Source: Archaeoglobus neptunius (GTDB lineage: Archaea; Halobacteriota; Archaeoglobi; Archaeoglobales; Archaeoglobaceae). From it: a DNA stretch of 64,000 nucleotides. This document shows positions 42,589-52,146 of the stretch, one piece after another (position 1 is the stretch's first letter; each line of letters begins with the position of its first letter). Under the pieces are notes generated by a model. The model saw only the letters and a program-made list of their open reading frames with translations. It made no database searches and had not been told where the DNA came from. A program made the position numbers and the translations under genes. The stretch spans positions 62,001 through 126,000 of the forward strand of contig NZ_JAEKIW010000002.1 in NCBI RefSeq assembly GCF_016757965.1. The letters are read 5' to 3'.

Positions 42589-43573
42589 TCTCCTCGGTGT
42601 AATAATTGTAAATCGCAGTAACAAGTCCCGCAATCATCGGTGCGATAAAGAACCCGCTTATCCCACCAACCAGCCCACCACCCAGGAACGCCAGCATCAG
42701 AACAAGCGGGTGGATTCTTGATGTGTATCCAACGAAGTACGGTCTCAGAATTAGCTCTGGCACTATGTAGAGAAAAATCACTCCTATTATGAGGAATGTC
42801 AAACCTCTGCCGACATCAACAAGCAGCAGATAGAGTGAGACAGGGAGGATGATCATCCACTCCGCAAAGATTGGAATCAGTGCTGCAAGGAACATGAGTC
42901 CGGAAAGGAGTGGAGCAAACGGTACATTGAAGTAGAGGAAGAATGGGAGACTGACAAGTCCAATGGACATCGCAACGATGAAGTTTCCAAACCAGAGAGA
43001 TTCAAACGTCTCATCTATTTCCTTTATGAATTTTTTCAGCTCCTCTCTGCTTTCGGGCGGGACTATGTTGATTGTTCTGTCCACGAACCTTTCCATGTCT
43101 GCGAGGGAGTAAAAGCAGACCACAATGGAGATGAAGAAGTTAAGAATTAGCAGCGTTGCCTTCTTGGTTATCTCAACTGCCGATGGCTGTACTGAACTCT
43201 GGAGGATTGAGAAAATGTTGGAAACAATCCAGCTCACGTACTCCCTGCCCTCCTGGACTCCAAACTTTTTCAGCAAGTCGATGAGTCCGGACTCGATGAC
43301 CTTGTAGTGGGTGATCAGATATATGGCCTGATTTACGCCCTGAAAAATGCCGTAAAATATTAGAATCGAAATTGGAACAACAACAGCGGTCGTTGCTATT
43401 AAAGAAGACTTGATTTTTCCTATTCTGTCAAATCTACGCTTTATTGGTTTTGCAACATAAGCAAAAACAACACCCATAACTATTCCATCGAGCAGAGGGA
43501 GGAAGAAGTAGAACGTCAGGAAGAGGATGGCCAGAATGGATGCCAGCAGAACTATAGTCCAGATTTTATTCAT
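42563..43573 (-). CDS. AI-2E transporter-family (PerM-like) membrane protein
   Basis: 336 residues with about eight membrane helices. The family features are the early helices (LLDGIVMGVVFAYVAKPIKR), a soluble central segment with FVDRTINIVPPESREELKKF, and the C-terminal ILRPYFVGYTSRIHPLVLML and GGISGFFIAPMIAGLVTAI. Members export small molecules or Na+; the autoinducer name should not be taken literally in archaea. It is the last gene of a four-gene operon with TrmJ-like, response regulator and hydrolase genes (4-nt gap). Confidence 0.88.
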   Translation of the reverse strand: MNKIWTIVLLASILAILFLTFYFFLPLLDGIVMGVVFAYVAKPIKRRFDRIGKIKSSLIATTAVVVPISILIFYGIFQGVNQAIYLITHYKVIESGLIDLLKKFGVQEGREYVSWIVSNIFSILQSSVQPSAVEITKKATLLILNFFISIVVCFYSLADMERFVDRTINIVPPESREELKKFIKEIDETFESLWFGNFIVAMSIGLVSLPFFLYFNVPFAPLLSGLMFLAALIPIFAEWMIILPVSLYLLLVDVGRGLTFLIIGVIFLYIVPELILRPYFVGYTSRIHPLVLMLAFLGGGLVGGISGFFIAPMIAGLVTAIYNYYTEETTDQESLS

Positions 43574-43577
43574 GACC

Positions 43578-44273
43578 TTACTTATTCATCCTCTTTATGT
43601 AACTAACGGTTTTTCGAAATATGGCGTTGAGAGTCTGAATCTCATATTCTCTCGTTTTGGCTCTTCCGAGTATCCTTCTGAAGACGACCATTGTCCTCCT
43701 CACTCTGTGAGGCGGGTACTGAATCATCTCAAGCAGATTTTCAAGATTTTTCAGGAAAATCTCCACGTCCCTTGCAGTGGCAAGTTTCTCCTCTGGATGG
43801 GTTTGAGTTTGTCTGAGGAAGTACAGCACAACGGCAGCAGCATGGCTCACATTCATAACGGGATACTCTTCACTGGTGGGAACTCTTACGACGGAATGGC
43901 AGAACGCAAGCTCATCATTATACAGACCGTAATCTTCCCGCCCAAACAGCACAGCGACCTTATCAGTGCCTTTTACCAGTTCCTGAACGTCTTCGGGGGA
44001 AAGAATTGTTTTCCTAAGGTACTTGTAATCTCCACCCTCAACACCCGTGGTCCCTATAACGAGATTCATCCGGGAGAGGAAGCTTCGAAGGTCGTCAACC
44101 TGTATTGCGCTCTCCAGCACGTCTTTAGCGTGGGAGGCGGTATGATAGCTGGCTTCGGTAACATTGCATTTGTACAGGCACAGATTTCCAATACCGTAAT
44201 TCTTTACGAGTCTTGCCATGAAACCGATGTTTTCCGGAATTTTCAGCTCTACAAGGACAACGTAAACCTTCAT
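43578..44273 (-). CDS. SPOUT RNA methyltransferase, TrmJ-like
   Basis: 231 residues. The start VYVVLVELKIPENIGFMARL, the SAM-knot motifs VAVLFGREDYGLYNDEL and EYPVMNVSHAAAVVLYFL are those of the TrmH/TrmJ group. Archaeal TrmJ 2-prime-O-methylates tRNA position 32. The C-terminal helical extension (LENLLEMIQYPPHRVRRTM) is also family-like. Its start overlaps the response-regulator stop by 4 nt. Confidence 0.9.
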   Translation of the reverse strand: MKVYVVLVELKIPENIGFMARLVKNYGIGNLCLYKCNVTEASYHTASHAKDVLESAIQVDDLRSFLSRMNLVIGTTGVEGGDYKYLRKTILSPEDVQELVKGTDKVAVLFGREDYGLYNDELAFCHSVVRVPTSEEYPVMNVSHAAAVVLYFLRQTQTHPEEKLATARDVEIFLKNLENLLEMIQYPPHRVRRTMVVFRRILGRAKTREYEIQTLNAIFRKTVSYIKRMNK

Positions 44274-44635
44274 TCTTCAATGTACTTCTCAATTGTTTCA
44301 AGTATTTTCTTTCTTGTAAATGGCTTTTCAATGATTTCCAGCGCACCGGATTCAAGCAACTCGCGCCCCCTTTTCTTGGCGTAGGCGGTGATTCCGACAA
44401 TTTTTGCTTCGGGATCAAACTTCAAAATTTCCTTTGTCGCCTCTACCCCGTCCATTACCGGCATCGCTATGTCCATCAGAACAACATCGGGCTTGAATGC
44501 CTTGTACAATCTCACAGCTTCCTTTCCATTTGTTGCGGTGATTATGCTGTAGCGGTCTCCCAGCATAAGCTGTATCGCTTCAAGAACCGCTGCATCGTCC
44601 TCAACGACCATTACTCTGTGTTTCGTTTTCATCAT
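44270..44635 (-). CDS. Single-domain response regulator (CheY-like receiver)
   Basis: 121 residues, a receiver domain only. The acidic pair is in VMVVEDDAA, the phospho-acceptor Asp in VLMDIAMPVMDG (near 54), the Thr in GITAY and the Lys in EKPFTRKK. No output domain is attached, so it must act through protein contacts. No histidine kinase is nearby. It lies between an alpha/beta hydrolase gene (3-nt gap) and the TrmJ-like gene. Confidence 0.93.
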   Translation of the reverse strand: MMKTKHRVMVVEDDAAVLEAIQLMLGDRYSIITATNGKEAVRLYKAFKPDVVLMDIAMPVMDGVEATKEILKFDPEAKIVGITAYAKKRGRELLESGALEIIEKPFTRKKILETIEKYIEE

Positions 44636-44638
44636 CCG

Positions 44639-45418
44639 TCAGCTCCCCATGAGAAATTCGATCACATATCTGTTAAACTCTTCGGGATTCTCAAGTTTCG
44701 CCAGATGAGCAGAATTTTTCACTTCTCTCAACTCAGCATCGGGAATAAGGTTTGCGATCTCCCTCCCCAGGGCAGGCGGTGTTGTAACATCGAACTCTGC
44801 AACGATCACGAGAGTCGGCACCTCAATTTTGGGGAGCAACTCCTCGTAATTGACCTTTCCGAGTTCTGCAGTGGCCATTGTGTAGAACTTCTTATCGTTC
44901 TTTCTCAGAATAGTTCTGACCATATCCTTGAGATCCTCTCTTTCCTGGTGGATGGACATATCAGCAATAAAGTCTGCAATCTGGCTCATATCGGGACTGG
45001 CCTCAAGCAGTTTAATCCTCTGTTCGAACATTGCTCTTCCGGCCTCGGGAAGTTTGTGGAGGGTGTTGGCCAGAATCAGTTTCTTAACCCTATCGGGATA
45101 TTTCCTGTAGAACTCCATGCACACGATTCCACCCATTGAAAGACCGAGGAGGTTCGCCCTTTCGATGCCGAGATGGTCCATCAGGTTTTTCACATCTTCT
45201 ACAAAGTCCTCAACATTGACACTGTCGGGCACGTCCGACATTCCAAATCCTCTCAGATCAAGCGCAATTACTCTGAAATGTTTTGAGAGGTCATCGTACT
45301 GAAAGGTCCACCCCTCTATGCAATCCCCAAGTCCATGTATTAAGATCAACGCCTCACCCTCTCCAGTTTCGAAATATCTGAGCTTCAGACCATCCGAGTC
45401 AAAAAATCCAAATCTCAT
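44639..45418 (-). CDS. Alpha/beta hydrolase
   Basis: 259 residues. The oxyanion segment is LILIHGLGDCIEGW, the nucleophile elbow GLSMGG (Ser near 101), the acid EFDVTTPP and the His KNSAHLAKLENPEEF. DLRGFGMSD is typical of this fold. It could be an esterase, lactonase or C-C hydrolase. It heads the operon that continues with the response regulator, TrmJ-like and AI-2E-type genes. It is divergent from the MFS gene with 77 nt between. Confidence 0.88.
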   Translation of the reverse strand: MRFGFFDSDGLKLRYFETGEGEALILIHGLGDCIEGWTFQYDDLSKHFRVIALDLRGFGMSDVPDSVNVEDFVEDVKNLMDHLGIERANLLGLSMGGIVCMEFYRKYPDRVKKLILANTLHKLPEAGRAMFEQRIKLLEASPDMSQIADFIADMSIHQEREDLKDMVRTILRKNDKKFYTMATAELGKVNYEELLPKIEVPTLVIVAEFDVTTPPALGREIANLIPDAELREVKNSAHLAKLENPEEFNRYVIEFLMGS

Positions 45419-45495
45419 GGAAAAATTAACGTCGCTCTTTATTAAAAACTTACTTCTACCAAAACTAATAAATATGAAAAATTTGATTTCAGATA

Positions 45496-46644
45496 ATGAG
45501 AAATTATAGATGGGTAGTTCTGGTGATGTACATTTTTGCAGGAATCATCTCGCAGATAATGTGGATAACGTTTTCACCCATACTTCCCATCGTGGAGAGG
45601 ATTTACAGCATCGGTGAAGCAGAGGTCGGAATGCTCTCGGCAGTGTATCCGCTGGTTTTCATAGTTTTTGCATTACCTGTGGGCTGGTATGTTGACAAAA
45701 GCGGGTTCAGGAAGGCAGTTCTGACTGGAAGTGCATTTTTCGCTGTTTCAGGATTTTTGAGGGCTTTTGCGAGTTCGTTCACAGCTCTTCTGGCTTTTCA
45801 GACACTCGGTGCGGTTGGTCAGCCTTTCATTTTCAACAGCATTTCCAAACTCGTTAAAAGCTGGTTCCCGGAAGAGGAAGCAGGGCTTGCCACGGGACTT
45901 GGAAGCATATCCCTTTTCATTGGCACCATCATAGGACTTGGCGCAACTCCCGCTCTAACCGTTGCTTTTGGATTCAGGAACATGCTTCTGGTGTACGCCC
46001 TTGCTGCCACCTTCATTTTGGTACTGTTTTATCTGTTTGGGAAAGAGTCCGGGATGGTTGAAGAAGAAGAGTACAGGTTCAGGGAGTACGTTGAGGTTCT
46101 GAAGAATAGAAATGTCCTGATTCTTTCGTTAATAGCCTTCATAGGCGTTGGTATCTTTACGGCATATCTTACCTGGGTGGAGCCCGTGATGGAGGAGCAT
46201 GGGTTAAGCGTGGAAACCGCTGGTATTACTGCCTCCGCTTTGCTTTTGGGTGGGATTGCTGGAAGCATAGTGATTCCGGCAGCTTCAGATAAGGTGGGAA
46301 GGAGAAAGCCATTTCTCTATGTTTGCTTTGTACTCTCAGCATTGCTGTTTTACGTCCACACTCTCGCTTCAGGGATGACAGAACTGGCCATTTTGCTTTT
46401 TGTACTCGGCTTCTTTTTCATATCTGCTCTTCCGCTTTCCCTGGATTTATCAGCAACGTCTGTGGGGGAGAAATATGCCGGTACCGCCAACTCATCTCTC
46501 TGGTTGCTCTCGCAAATAGGATCTGTGGTCCTTATTGTTGAGTTTGAAAGTTTGGCATCTGCTTTTAACTGGAACTCCACACTCCTGCTCTCTTCAGCAC
46601 TGTTCCTGCTTTCCCTTGCACTGACAGCACTGATAAAGGAGTGA
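45496..46644 (+). CDS. Major facilitator superfamily transporter
   Basis: 382 residues with about twelve membrane helices. The loop 2-3 motif is present as GWYVDKSGFRKAV and its counterpart after helix 8 as AASDKVGRRKPFL. A long central loop (ESGMVEEEEYRFREYVEVLK) separates the halves. The substrate is unknown. A TATA-like AATAAATATG lies about 28 nt before the ATG. It ends directly against the convergent alcohol dehydrogenase gene. Confidence 0.88.
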   Translation: MRNYRWVVLVMYIFAGIISQIMWITFSPILPIVERIYSIGEAEVGMLSAVYPLVFIVFALPVGWYVDKSGFRKAVLTGSAFFAVSGFLRAFASSFTALLAFQTLGAVGQPFIFNSISKLVKSWFPEEEAGLATGLGSISLFIGTIIGLGATPALTVAFGFRNMLLVYALAATFILVLFYLFGKESGMVEEEEYRFREYVEVLKNRNVLILSLIAFIGVGIFTAYLTWVEPVMEEHGLSVETAGITASALLLGGIAGSIVIPAASDKVGRRKPFLYVCFVLSALLFYVHTLASGMTELAILLFVLGFFFISALPLSLDLSATSVGEKYAGTANSSLWLLSQIGSVVLIVEFESLASAFNWNSTLLLSSALFLLSLALTALIKE

Positions 46645-47847
46645 TTAAAAGGTGAATGCAACCTTAATTGCCTGCGTTTCGCGCTTATTGAGTGCTGTCC
46701 ACAGTGCTTTTTTGTACTCTTCAATTTTGAACCTGTGGGTCAGCAGGGTTGAGAGAGCAATCTTGCCCAGCATTTCCAGTGCCAGTTCAAATGTATCCCT
46801 CTTTTCGCCGTCAATCTCCTCTACGCCGCAGCCGAAAGTCCCCACAATCTCGAGCTCCTTTGCGAAAACAGGGGCCCAGTCAACACTCATCCTGGCTACC
46901 GTTCCAGCTATCACGACTCTTCCGAGCGGTTTTGCAATTCTGAGTGCAGTATCAACGCTTTCAGGCGAGCCAACACACTCGAAAACCACGTCCACACCGC
47001 CGTCAACGAACATCGGTTTGTCTCTTGGGGGTTGATAGACTCTCCCTCCTGTAATCTCTGCAATCTCTCCGAGAATGTTTTTTGTTATAACCATATCTGC
47101 TCCGAACCTTTTTGCAATCTCAGCCTGCCTCTCGCTAACGTCTATTCCGATTATCTCTCCCCTGTACCCGAAGTATCTCAGGGCGGCGATTGTACAGATT
47201 CCGATAATTCCGCAACCAACCACAGCGACTCTCTGCCCATCGTCGGGAAAATTTCTGAGGACTGAGTGAATTCCAATGGTGAGTGGCTCGGCAAAGACCG
47301 CATTTTCATCTGGAATGCTCTTGGGAACTCTGACGAGCTGGGATTTGTGAGCCACAAAGTACTCTGCCCAGCCACCTGCTGTATCCCTGCAGATTCCCGT
47401 AAATATTCCCGGCGCAATTCTTCCCCTGTCTGTATTAACGCAGACTGCAAAGTCTCCCCTTCTGCACGGATCGCAGTCTTCAAACCCCCTCACCCTGCAG
47501 TTCAGTGCAGGATTGAGAACGACTCTTTCACCCTCTCCAACCTCAGCTTTTTCTCCAGCACTCTCAACGATTCCAACAACCTCATGGCCCGGGATTATGG
47601 GGAAGGAGGTCAGGGGGAAGAGATAAAAGCTCTCTGAAAGAGTTATGATTCTCAGGTCAGAGCCGCATATTCCCGACAGTTTTGTCCTCACCTTCACCCA
47701 GTCCTCCCCGGGAAGCCCCGGTTCCGGATACTCACGATGAAATTTCAGCATTGAGAGCGGTCCGTAGTAGGCGCTTCTGGAAATTTTCGAGAGAGCAAGT
47801 GTTAAGGCGGCTTTCAGCAGACTGAACTCAATTACTATTGCCCTCAT
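46645..47847 (-). CDS. Zinc-dependent medium-chain alcohol/polyol dehydrogenase
   Basis: 400 residues. Catalytic zinc ligands appear in SGICGSD (Cys) and IPGHEVVG (His-Glu). A structural-zinc-like Cys cluster (CRVRGFEDCDPCRRGDFAVC) follows. The NAD(P) fold is VAVVGCGIIGICTIAALRYF. The Tdh/sorbitol-dehydrogenase-like family oxidises alcohols, polyols or threonine. An unusual N-terminal stretch of about 45 residues precedes the catalytic domain. Its start overlaps the ThDP-enzyme stop by 4 nt, so the pair probably works in one pathway, for instance forming and reducing an acyloin or aldehyde. Confidence 0.85.
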   Translation of the reverse strand: MRAIVIEFSLLKAALTLALSKISRSAYYGPLSMLKFHREYPEPGLPGEDWVKVRTKLSGICGSDLRIITLSESFYLFPLTSFPIIPGHEVVGIVESAGEKAEVGEGERVVLNPALNCRVRGFEDCDPCRRGDFAVCVNTDRGRIAPGIFTGICRDTAGGWAEYFVAHKSQLVRVPKSIPDENAVFAEPLTIGIHSVLRNFPDDGQRVAVVGCGIIGICTIAALRYFGYRGEIIGIDVSERQAEIAKRFGADMVITKNILGEIAEITGGRVYQPPRDKPMFVDGGVDVVFECVGSPESVDTALRIAKPLGRVVIAGTVARMSVDWAPVFAKELEIVGTFGCGVEEIDGEKRDTFELALEMLGKIALSTLLTHRFKIEEYKKALWTALNKRETQAIKVAFTF

Positions 47848-49577
47848 TTTACCTCCGGAGGATTGCAGCCTTCAAGCCAGACCATTGAAAGCATAACGAG
47901 CTCTGGCGGCGTCAGGTTTTTCTCCTGAGATATCTTCACGTCCAGCAACGCTGGTTTGTCTGAACTCTCGGCCTTATCGAGTGCTGAAGCGAGATCTTCG
48001 GGCTCCTCAACTCTCTGTCCGTACCATCCCATGGACTCTGCAACTTTGGCGTAGTTAATGTCGCTGAAATCAACTCCTATGAATCTCTCTCCAAATCCCA
48101 TTTTCTGGGAACCCTTTATCATGCCCCAGCATCCGTCATTCATCACGATTGCCGTAATTTTCACGCCTTCCCTGCTTGCCGTTTCAAGTTCCTCCATCGT
48201 CAGACCGAATGCACCATCGCCGGTGATAAGGTAGACAGGTTTGTCGGGGTTCGCAAGCTTTGCACCTATGGCGAAAGGCAGACCGGTTCCAAGATGGCCC
48301 GAATCTGCAGCCCACAGGAAAGTATTTGGCTCGTAGATTCTGTTCAGGTAATAGGCCCAGACAGCGGTGTTTCCGCCGTCGATACATGAGATTGCGTTTC
48401 TGGGATAGAAGTCTCTTATCTCCTTTATTGCCCTCAATGGATGCATTGGCCTTTCGTTACTTTCGGCAAGGGATAGAAATCCGCTTAGCCACTCTTCCTG
48501 CATCTTTTTGTAGTCTTTAAGCCTGTCAGCAGGCCTCCTTCTTTCGCCCATCTCTTTCACAGCCTTCAGCATAAGTCTCAGGGTCTCTCTGGCATCACCG
48601 ACAATTCCCATATCCACCGGCCGGTTAAGTGCAATCATCTCCGGATCGATGTCTATCTGAATCGTTTTCTGGACGTCAGGATCGCCCCAGGCGGGCGGTT
48701 TTCCCCAGAAATCCATGTCGCCCATTTTACTCCCAACGACCAGAACGACATCAGCATCATTCTGGGCTGCGATTGCAGCCGGACAGGAGGGGAGAATGCA
48801 GAGCGGATGGTCTTCAGGTATGGATCCTCTGCCACTCATTGTGGTGGTAACAACAGCTCCCAGGTATTCTGCAAGCTCTCTGAGCTCATTCCAGGCTTTA
48901 GACCTCAGCACACCAGATCCGGCATGTATCAGAGGAATATCTGCATTGTACAGCATCTCGGCAGCTTTCTCAACGAGATCAGGGTTTCCAACTGGTGGTT
49001 TTATCGGCCTGTATCTCTCGGGAGGATAAATCTTGGCAAAACTCTCTTCCTGACCGTTGTACAGTACGTCTGAGGGTAAATCAAGATGAACGGGCCCCGG
49101 TCTGCCCGATGTTGCAATCCTGAACGCTCTCTGTATGAGTTCCGGTATTCTTTCCCAGTGAGAAACAACAGCGTTCCACTTGGTTATTGGCCTGAAAAGA
49201 TGGTATTGATCCAGAGCCTGCATCGATCCGTGGTCAGGATAGCTCTTCCAGGTCTGATTTTGGGCCGTAAGAACAATCATTGGGACGCTGTCTGCATAAG
49301 CCGGGTAGACACCCGGAACCAGATCTGCCCCACCAGGTCCGATTGTTCCCACGCAGACACCCGGCTCTCCCGTCACCCTTGCGTACGCATCAGCCATACT
49401 CGCAGCAGCCTGTTCATGCCTGCAATTCACAAACTTCATTCCGTTCTTCTCTCCCACTCTCTTTATGGCGTCCAGAAAAGTAAGGAGTTGCCCTCCAGGG
49501 ACACCAAAAATGTATCTGACCTTCTCCTTGAGTAAGCACCTTACCAGCAGTTCTCCGCCAGATATTGCAGCCATCAA
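47844..49577 (-). CDS. ThDP-dependent enzyme, acetolactate synthase/decarboxylase-like
   Basis: 577 residues with the three-domain ThDP layout. The catalytic Glu is in CRHEQAAASMADAYARVTG (near 55). The central domain has HAGSGVLRSKAWNELRELAE. The diphosphate-Mg motif is GDGAFGLTMEELETASREGV to NDGCWGM. It is of the IlvB type, but IlvN is not adjacent and the partner gene is an alcohol dehydrogenase. It may therefore be a catabolic carboligase or 2-oxoacid decarboxylase rather than a branched-chain amino-acid enzyme. Two Met codons at 49577/49574 are possible starts. Confidence 0.85.
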   Translation of the reverse strand: MMAAISGGELLVRCLLKEKVRYIFGVPGGQLLTFLDAIKRVGEKNGMKFVNCRHEQAAASMADAYARVTGEPGVCVGTIGPGGADLVPGVYPAYADSVPMIVLTAQNQTWKSYPDHGSMQALDQYHLFRPITKWNAVVSHWERIPELIQRAFRIATSGRPGPVHLDLPSDVLYNGQEESFAKIYPPERYRPIKPPVGNPDLVEKAAEMLYNADIPLIHAGSGVLRSKAWNELRELAEYLGAVVTTTMSGRGSIPEDHPLCILPSCPAAIAAQNDADVVLVVGSKMGDMDFWGKPPAWGDPDVQKTIQIDIDPEMIALNRPVDMGIVGDARETLRLMLKAVKEMGERRRPADRLKDYKKMQEEWLSGFLSLAESNERPMHPLRAIKEIRDFYPRNAISCIDGGNTAVWAYYLNRIYEPNTFLWAADSGHLGTGLPFAIGAKLANPDKPVYLITGDGAFGLTMEELETASREGVKITAIVMNDGCWGMIKGSQKMGFGERFIGVDFSDINYAKVAESMGWYGQRVEEPEDLASALDKAESSDKPALLDVKISQEKNLTPPELVMLSMVWLEGCNPPEVK

Positions 49578-49888
49578 ATCACCTCTAATGATTTTTGATT
49601 AAAATTTTAAAAACTTAACGAAATATGAAATGTTTGGCAGTAATTTTACAACTCAGTCGCAACAAAAATATCAGAGGCGCTGGTTTCTATTGCTTGCATA
49701 TCATATCTCTGGCCGCCGATTCTTCCAGAGCTATTTTTTCTTGAACCCCTCCGCTCATGATCTCCATCCACTTTTGGGTTTTGTTTGCTGAGAAAAATAT
49801 AATTTTGGGGAAAGATCCGGTTTGTTCAACCAAAAGGCTTATATAGAAATTCCTATCCACCAATATTTGCAAAAGGGAGGTGAGTGGG
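49578..49888. other. 311-bp region upstream of the thermosome gene
   Basis: The left part holds the AT-rich promoter region of the leftward ThDP gene (around 49586-49625). The right part holds the thermosome promoter. Between them, a 26-codon frame on the minus strand (49687-49767) has protein-like residues (KIALEESAARDMICKQ) and an upstream ATTATATTTTT on that strand, but it is too short to call a gene. Confidence 0.5.
49831..49882 (+). promoter_or_regulatory. Thermosome promoter and ribosome-binding site
   Basis: ACCAAAAGG (BRE-like) followed by CTTATATAG (49838-49846) forms a strong archaeal promoter. GGGAGGTG (49875-49882) lies 6 nt before ATG 49889, which decides against the GTG at 49880. 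Unlike many genes here this one has a leader with a Shine-Dalgarno sequence. Confidence 0.75.
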
Positions 49889-51526
49889 ATGGCCACGCTG
49901 CAGGGGACTCCGGTATTGATACTGAAGGAGGGAACCCAGAGAACTGTTGGTAGAGATGCTCAGAGGATGAATATTACGGCTGCCAGAGTAATTGCCGAGG
50001 CTGTAAGAAGTACTCTCGGGCCAAAGGGAATGGATAAGATGCTTGTCGACAGCCTCGGAGATGTGGTCATAACCAATGACGGTGTTACAATTCTCAAAGA
50101 AATTGATGTGGAGCACCCGGCGGCCAAAATGATAATAGAGGTTGCAAAGACTCAGGACAACGAGGTTGGAGATGGTACCACAACGGCGGTGGTTCTGGCT
50201 GGAGAGCTGCTGAAAAAGGCTGAGGAGCTGCTCGATCAGGATATCCATCCAACCGTCATAGCCAGAGGTTACAGGCTCGCTGCATCCAAAGCAGTTGAGA
50301 TTCTGGAGAACATCGCAATGGACATTGATGTGGAGGATGTTGAAACCCTCAAGAAGATTGCAGCCACTGCAATAACCGGAAAGCACTCAGAGTATGCTCT
50401 TGAGCACCTCGCAGGTCTCGTGGTTGAGGCGGTGAAGAGAGTTGCGGAGAAGGTTGATGACAAATACAAGATTGACGAGGACAACATAAAGATCGAGAAG
50501 AGGCAGGGAGGAAGTGTCGCTGACACCAAGCTGGTCAACGGCATCGTAATTGACAAAGAGGTAGTCCATGCTGGAATGCCCAAGAGGATCAGGGATGCCA
50601 AGATCGCAGTTCTGAAGGCTGCACTTGAGGTTAAGGAGACTGAGACAGATGCGGAGATCAGAATCACCGATCCCGATCAGCTAATGAAGTTTATCGAGCA
50701 GGAGGAGAAGATGCTCAGGGACATGGTGGACAAGATTGCTGCAGCGGGAGCGAATGTCGTATTCTGCCAGAAGGGTATCGATGACCTCGCACAGTACTAC
50801 CTTGCGAAGGCAGGAATTCTTGCAGTTAGAAGGGTAAAGCAGAGCGATATTGAGAAGATCGCAAAGGCAACTGGAGCAAAGATTCTGACAGATCTCAGAG
50901 AGATCACAAGCGAGGATCTCGGATATGCAGAACTCGTCGAGGAAAGAAAGGTCGGTGATGAGAAAATGGTGTTCATCGAGGGCTGCAAGAACCCGAAGGC
51001 CGTTACACTGCTCGTCAGAGGTGGTAGCGAGCACGTGGTTGATGAGGTGGAGAGGAGCCTGAACGATGCCATAAAAGTCGTCAAGACTGCCCTTGAGAGC
51101 GGCAAGGTTGTGGCAGGTGGCGGCGCTCCTGAGATCGAGGTCTCTCTGAGACTGAAGGAGTGGGCCCCATCACTTGGCGGAAGGGAGCAGCTTGCCGCCG
51201 AAGCATTTGCTTCAGCTATGGAGACCATTCCGAGAGCTCTTGCGGAGAACTCAGGCTTGGATCCGATTGACATCCTGGTGGAGCTCAGAAGAGCGCACGA
51301 AGAGGGCAAGAAGACCTACGGAGTAGACGTCTTCAGCGGCAAGGTCGTTGACATGAAGGAGGTCGGCGTCCTTGAGCCTCTGAGGATCAAGACACAGGCA
51401 ATCGCCAGCGCCACTGAGGTAGCAATAATGATCCTGAGGATTGATGATGTCATTGCTGCCAAGGGACTTGAGAGCAAGGAAGGGCCAGAGGGCGAGACGG
51501 GTGGAGATGAGGACTCTGAAGAATAA
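49889..51526 (+). CDS. thsA: Thermosome subunit (group II chaperonin)
   Basis: 545 residues beginning [21 protein letters not shown]-binding motifs are [21 protein letters not shown] and [30 protein letters not shown] and [15 protein letters not shown] are in the C-terminal equatorial domain. The tail is acidic (ending GGDEDSEE). It forms the double-ring ATP-driven folding chamber. Alpha and beta subunits are similar, so the symbol is a family assignment only. A T-rich terminator lies just after the stop. Confidence 0.96.
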   Translation: MATLQGTPVLILKEGTQRTVGRDAQRMNITAARVIAEAVRSTLGPKGMDKMLVDSLGDVVITNDGVTILKEIDVEHPAAKMIIEVAKTQDNEVGDGTTTAVVLAGELLKKAEELLDQDIHPTVIARGYRLAASKAVEILENIAMDIDVEDVETLKKIAATAITGKHSEYALEHLAGLVVEAVKRVAEKVDDKYKIDEDNIKIEKRQGGSVADTKLVNGIVIDKEVVHAGMPKRIRDAKIAVLKAALEVKETETDAEIRITDPDQLMKFIEQEEKMLRDMVDKIAAAGANVVFCQKGIDDLAQYYLAKAGILAVRRVKQSDIEKIAKATGAKILTDLREITSEDLGYAELVEERKVGDEKMVFIEGCKNPKAVTLLVRGGSEHVVDEVERSLNDAIKVVKTALESGKVVAGGGAPEIEVSLRLKEWAPSLGGREQLAAEAFASAMETIPRALAENSGLDPIDILVELRRAHEEGKKTYGVDVFSGKVVDMKEVGVLEPLRIKTQAIASATEVAIMILRIDDVIAAKGLESKEGPEGETGGDEDSEE

Positions 51527-51530
51527 AACT

Positions 51531-52073
51531 TTAACTTTTTTCTTTCAACCATTTGAAAAACTCTTCAAAAGCCCTTCTTCTGTGTGAAACCTTGTTTTTT
51601 TCCCCGGTTTCCATTTCCGCAAAGGTTTTGTCCCCATAAAGGAAGATGGGATCGTATCCAAACCCCTTCGTGCCTCTGGCGCTATCGGCAATCTCCCCGT
51701 CGACTTTTCCCGTGAAAACGTGCGCCTTTTCTCCATCCCAGTAGGCCACAACGGCCATGAAATAGGCCTTTCTATCTTTCACACCGTCCATCAACTTCAG
51801 GATTCCCTCATTACCTATGGTCTTGAATACGTAGCTTGAATAGGGTCCGGGAAATCCTTTTAAAGCTTCAACAAAGAGCCCGCTATCTTCTATGACAAAC
51901 TCCCCCTCGATCTTCTCCGCAAGCATCCGGGCGCTAAGTTTTGCAATTTCTTCGAGGGAGTTTCCCTGGGGTTCAACGTATTTCATCTTCATCCATTTTA
52001 CCTGAATTCCGTACATCTCCGCTATCCTTTCTACTTCTCTGAACTTTCCCTCGTTGGAGGTTATGAAGTACAT
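51531..52073 (-). CDS. XTP/dITP pyrophosphatase (RdgB/HAM1 family)
   Basis: 180 residues. Family motifs are [13 protein letters not shown] (N-terminal), [30 protein letters not shown] and [13 protein letters not shown]. It removes deaminated purine nucleoside triphosphates (ITP, XTP, dITP) by releasing pyrophosphate, which protects DNA and RNA at high temperature. It is convergent with the thermosome gene, 4 nt from its stop. Confidence 0.94.
   Translation of the reverse strand: MYFITSNEGKFREVERIAEMYGIQVKWMKMKYVEPQGNSLEEIAKLSARMLAEKIEGEFVIEDSGLFVEALKGFPGPYSSYVFKTIGNEGILKLMDGVKDRKAYFMAVVAYWDGEKAHVFTGKVDGEIADSARGTKGFGYDPIFLYGDKTFAEMETGEKNKVSHRRRAFEEFFKWLKEKS
51532..51541 (+). terminator. T-rich terminator after the thermosome gene
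   Basis: A run of six T residues (51536-51541) follows the stop by about 10 nt and reaches into the 3-prime end of the convergent XTP pyrophosphatase gene. Confidence 0.4.
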
Positions 52074-52146
52074 GGTGCTTTTGTTTCTGTGTGGGATAAA
52101 AACGATTTGGGGAAAATGCTAAATATCATCCAGTTGCATTTGTTAT

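Noticed and set aside
49687-49767. 26-codon ORF on the minus strand before the thermosome gene
   Set aside because: Protein-like residues and a TATA-like element exist, but it is too short to support as a gene without conservation data.
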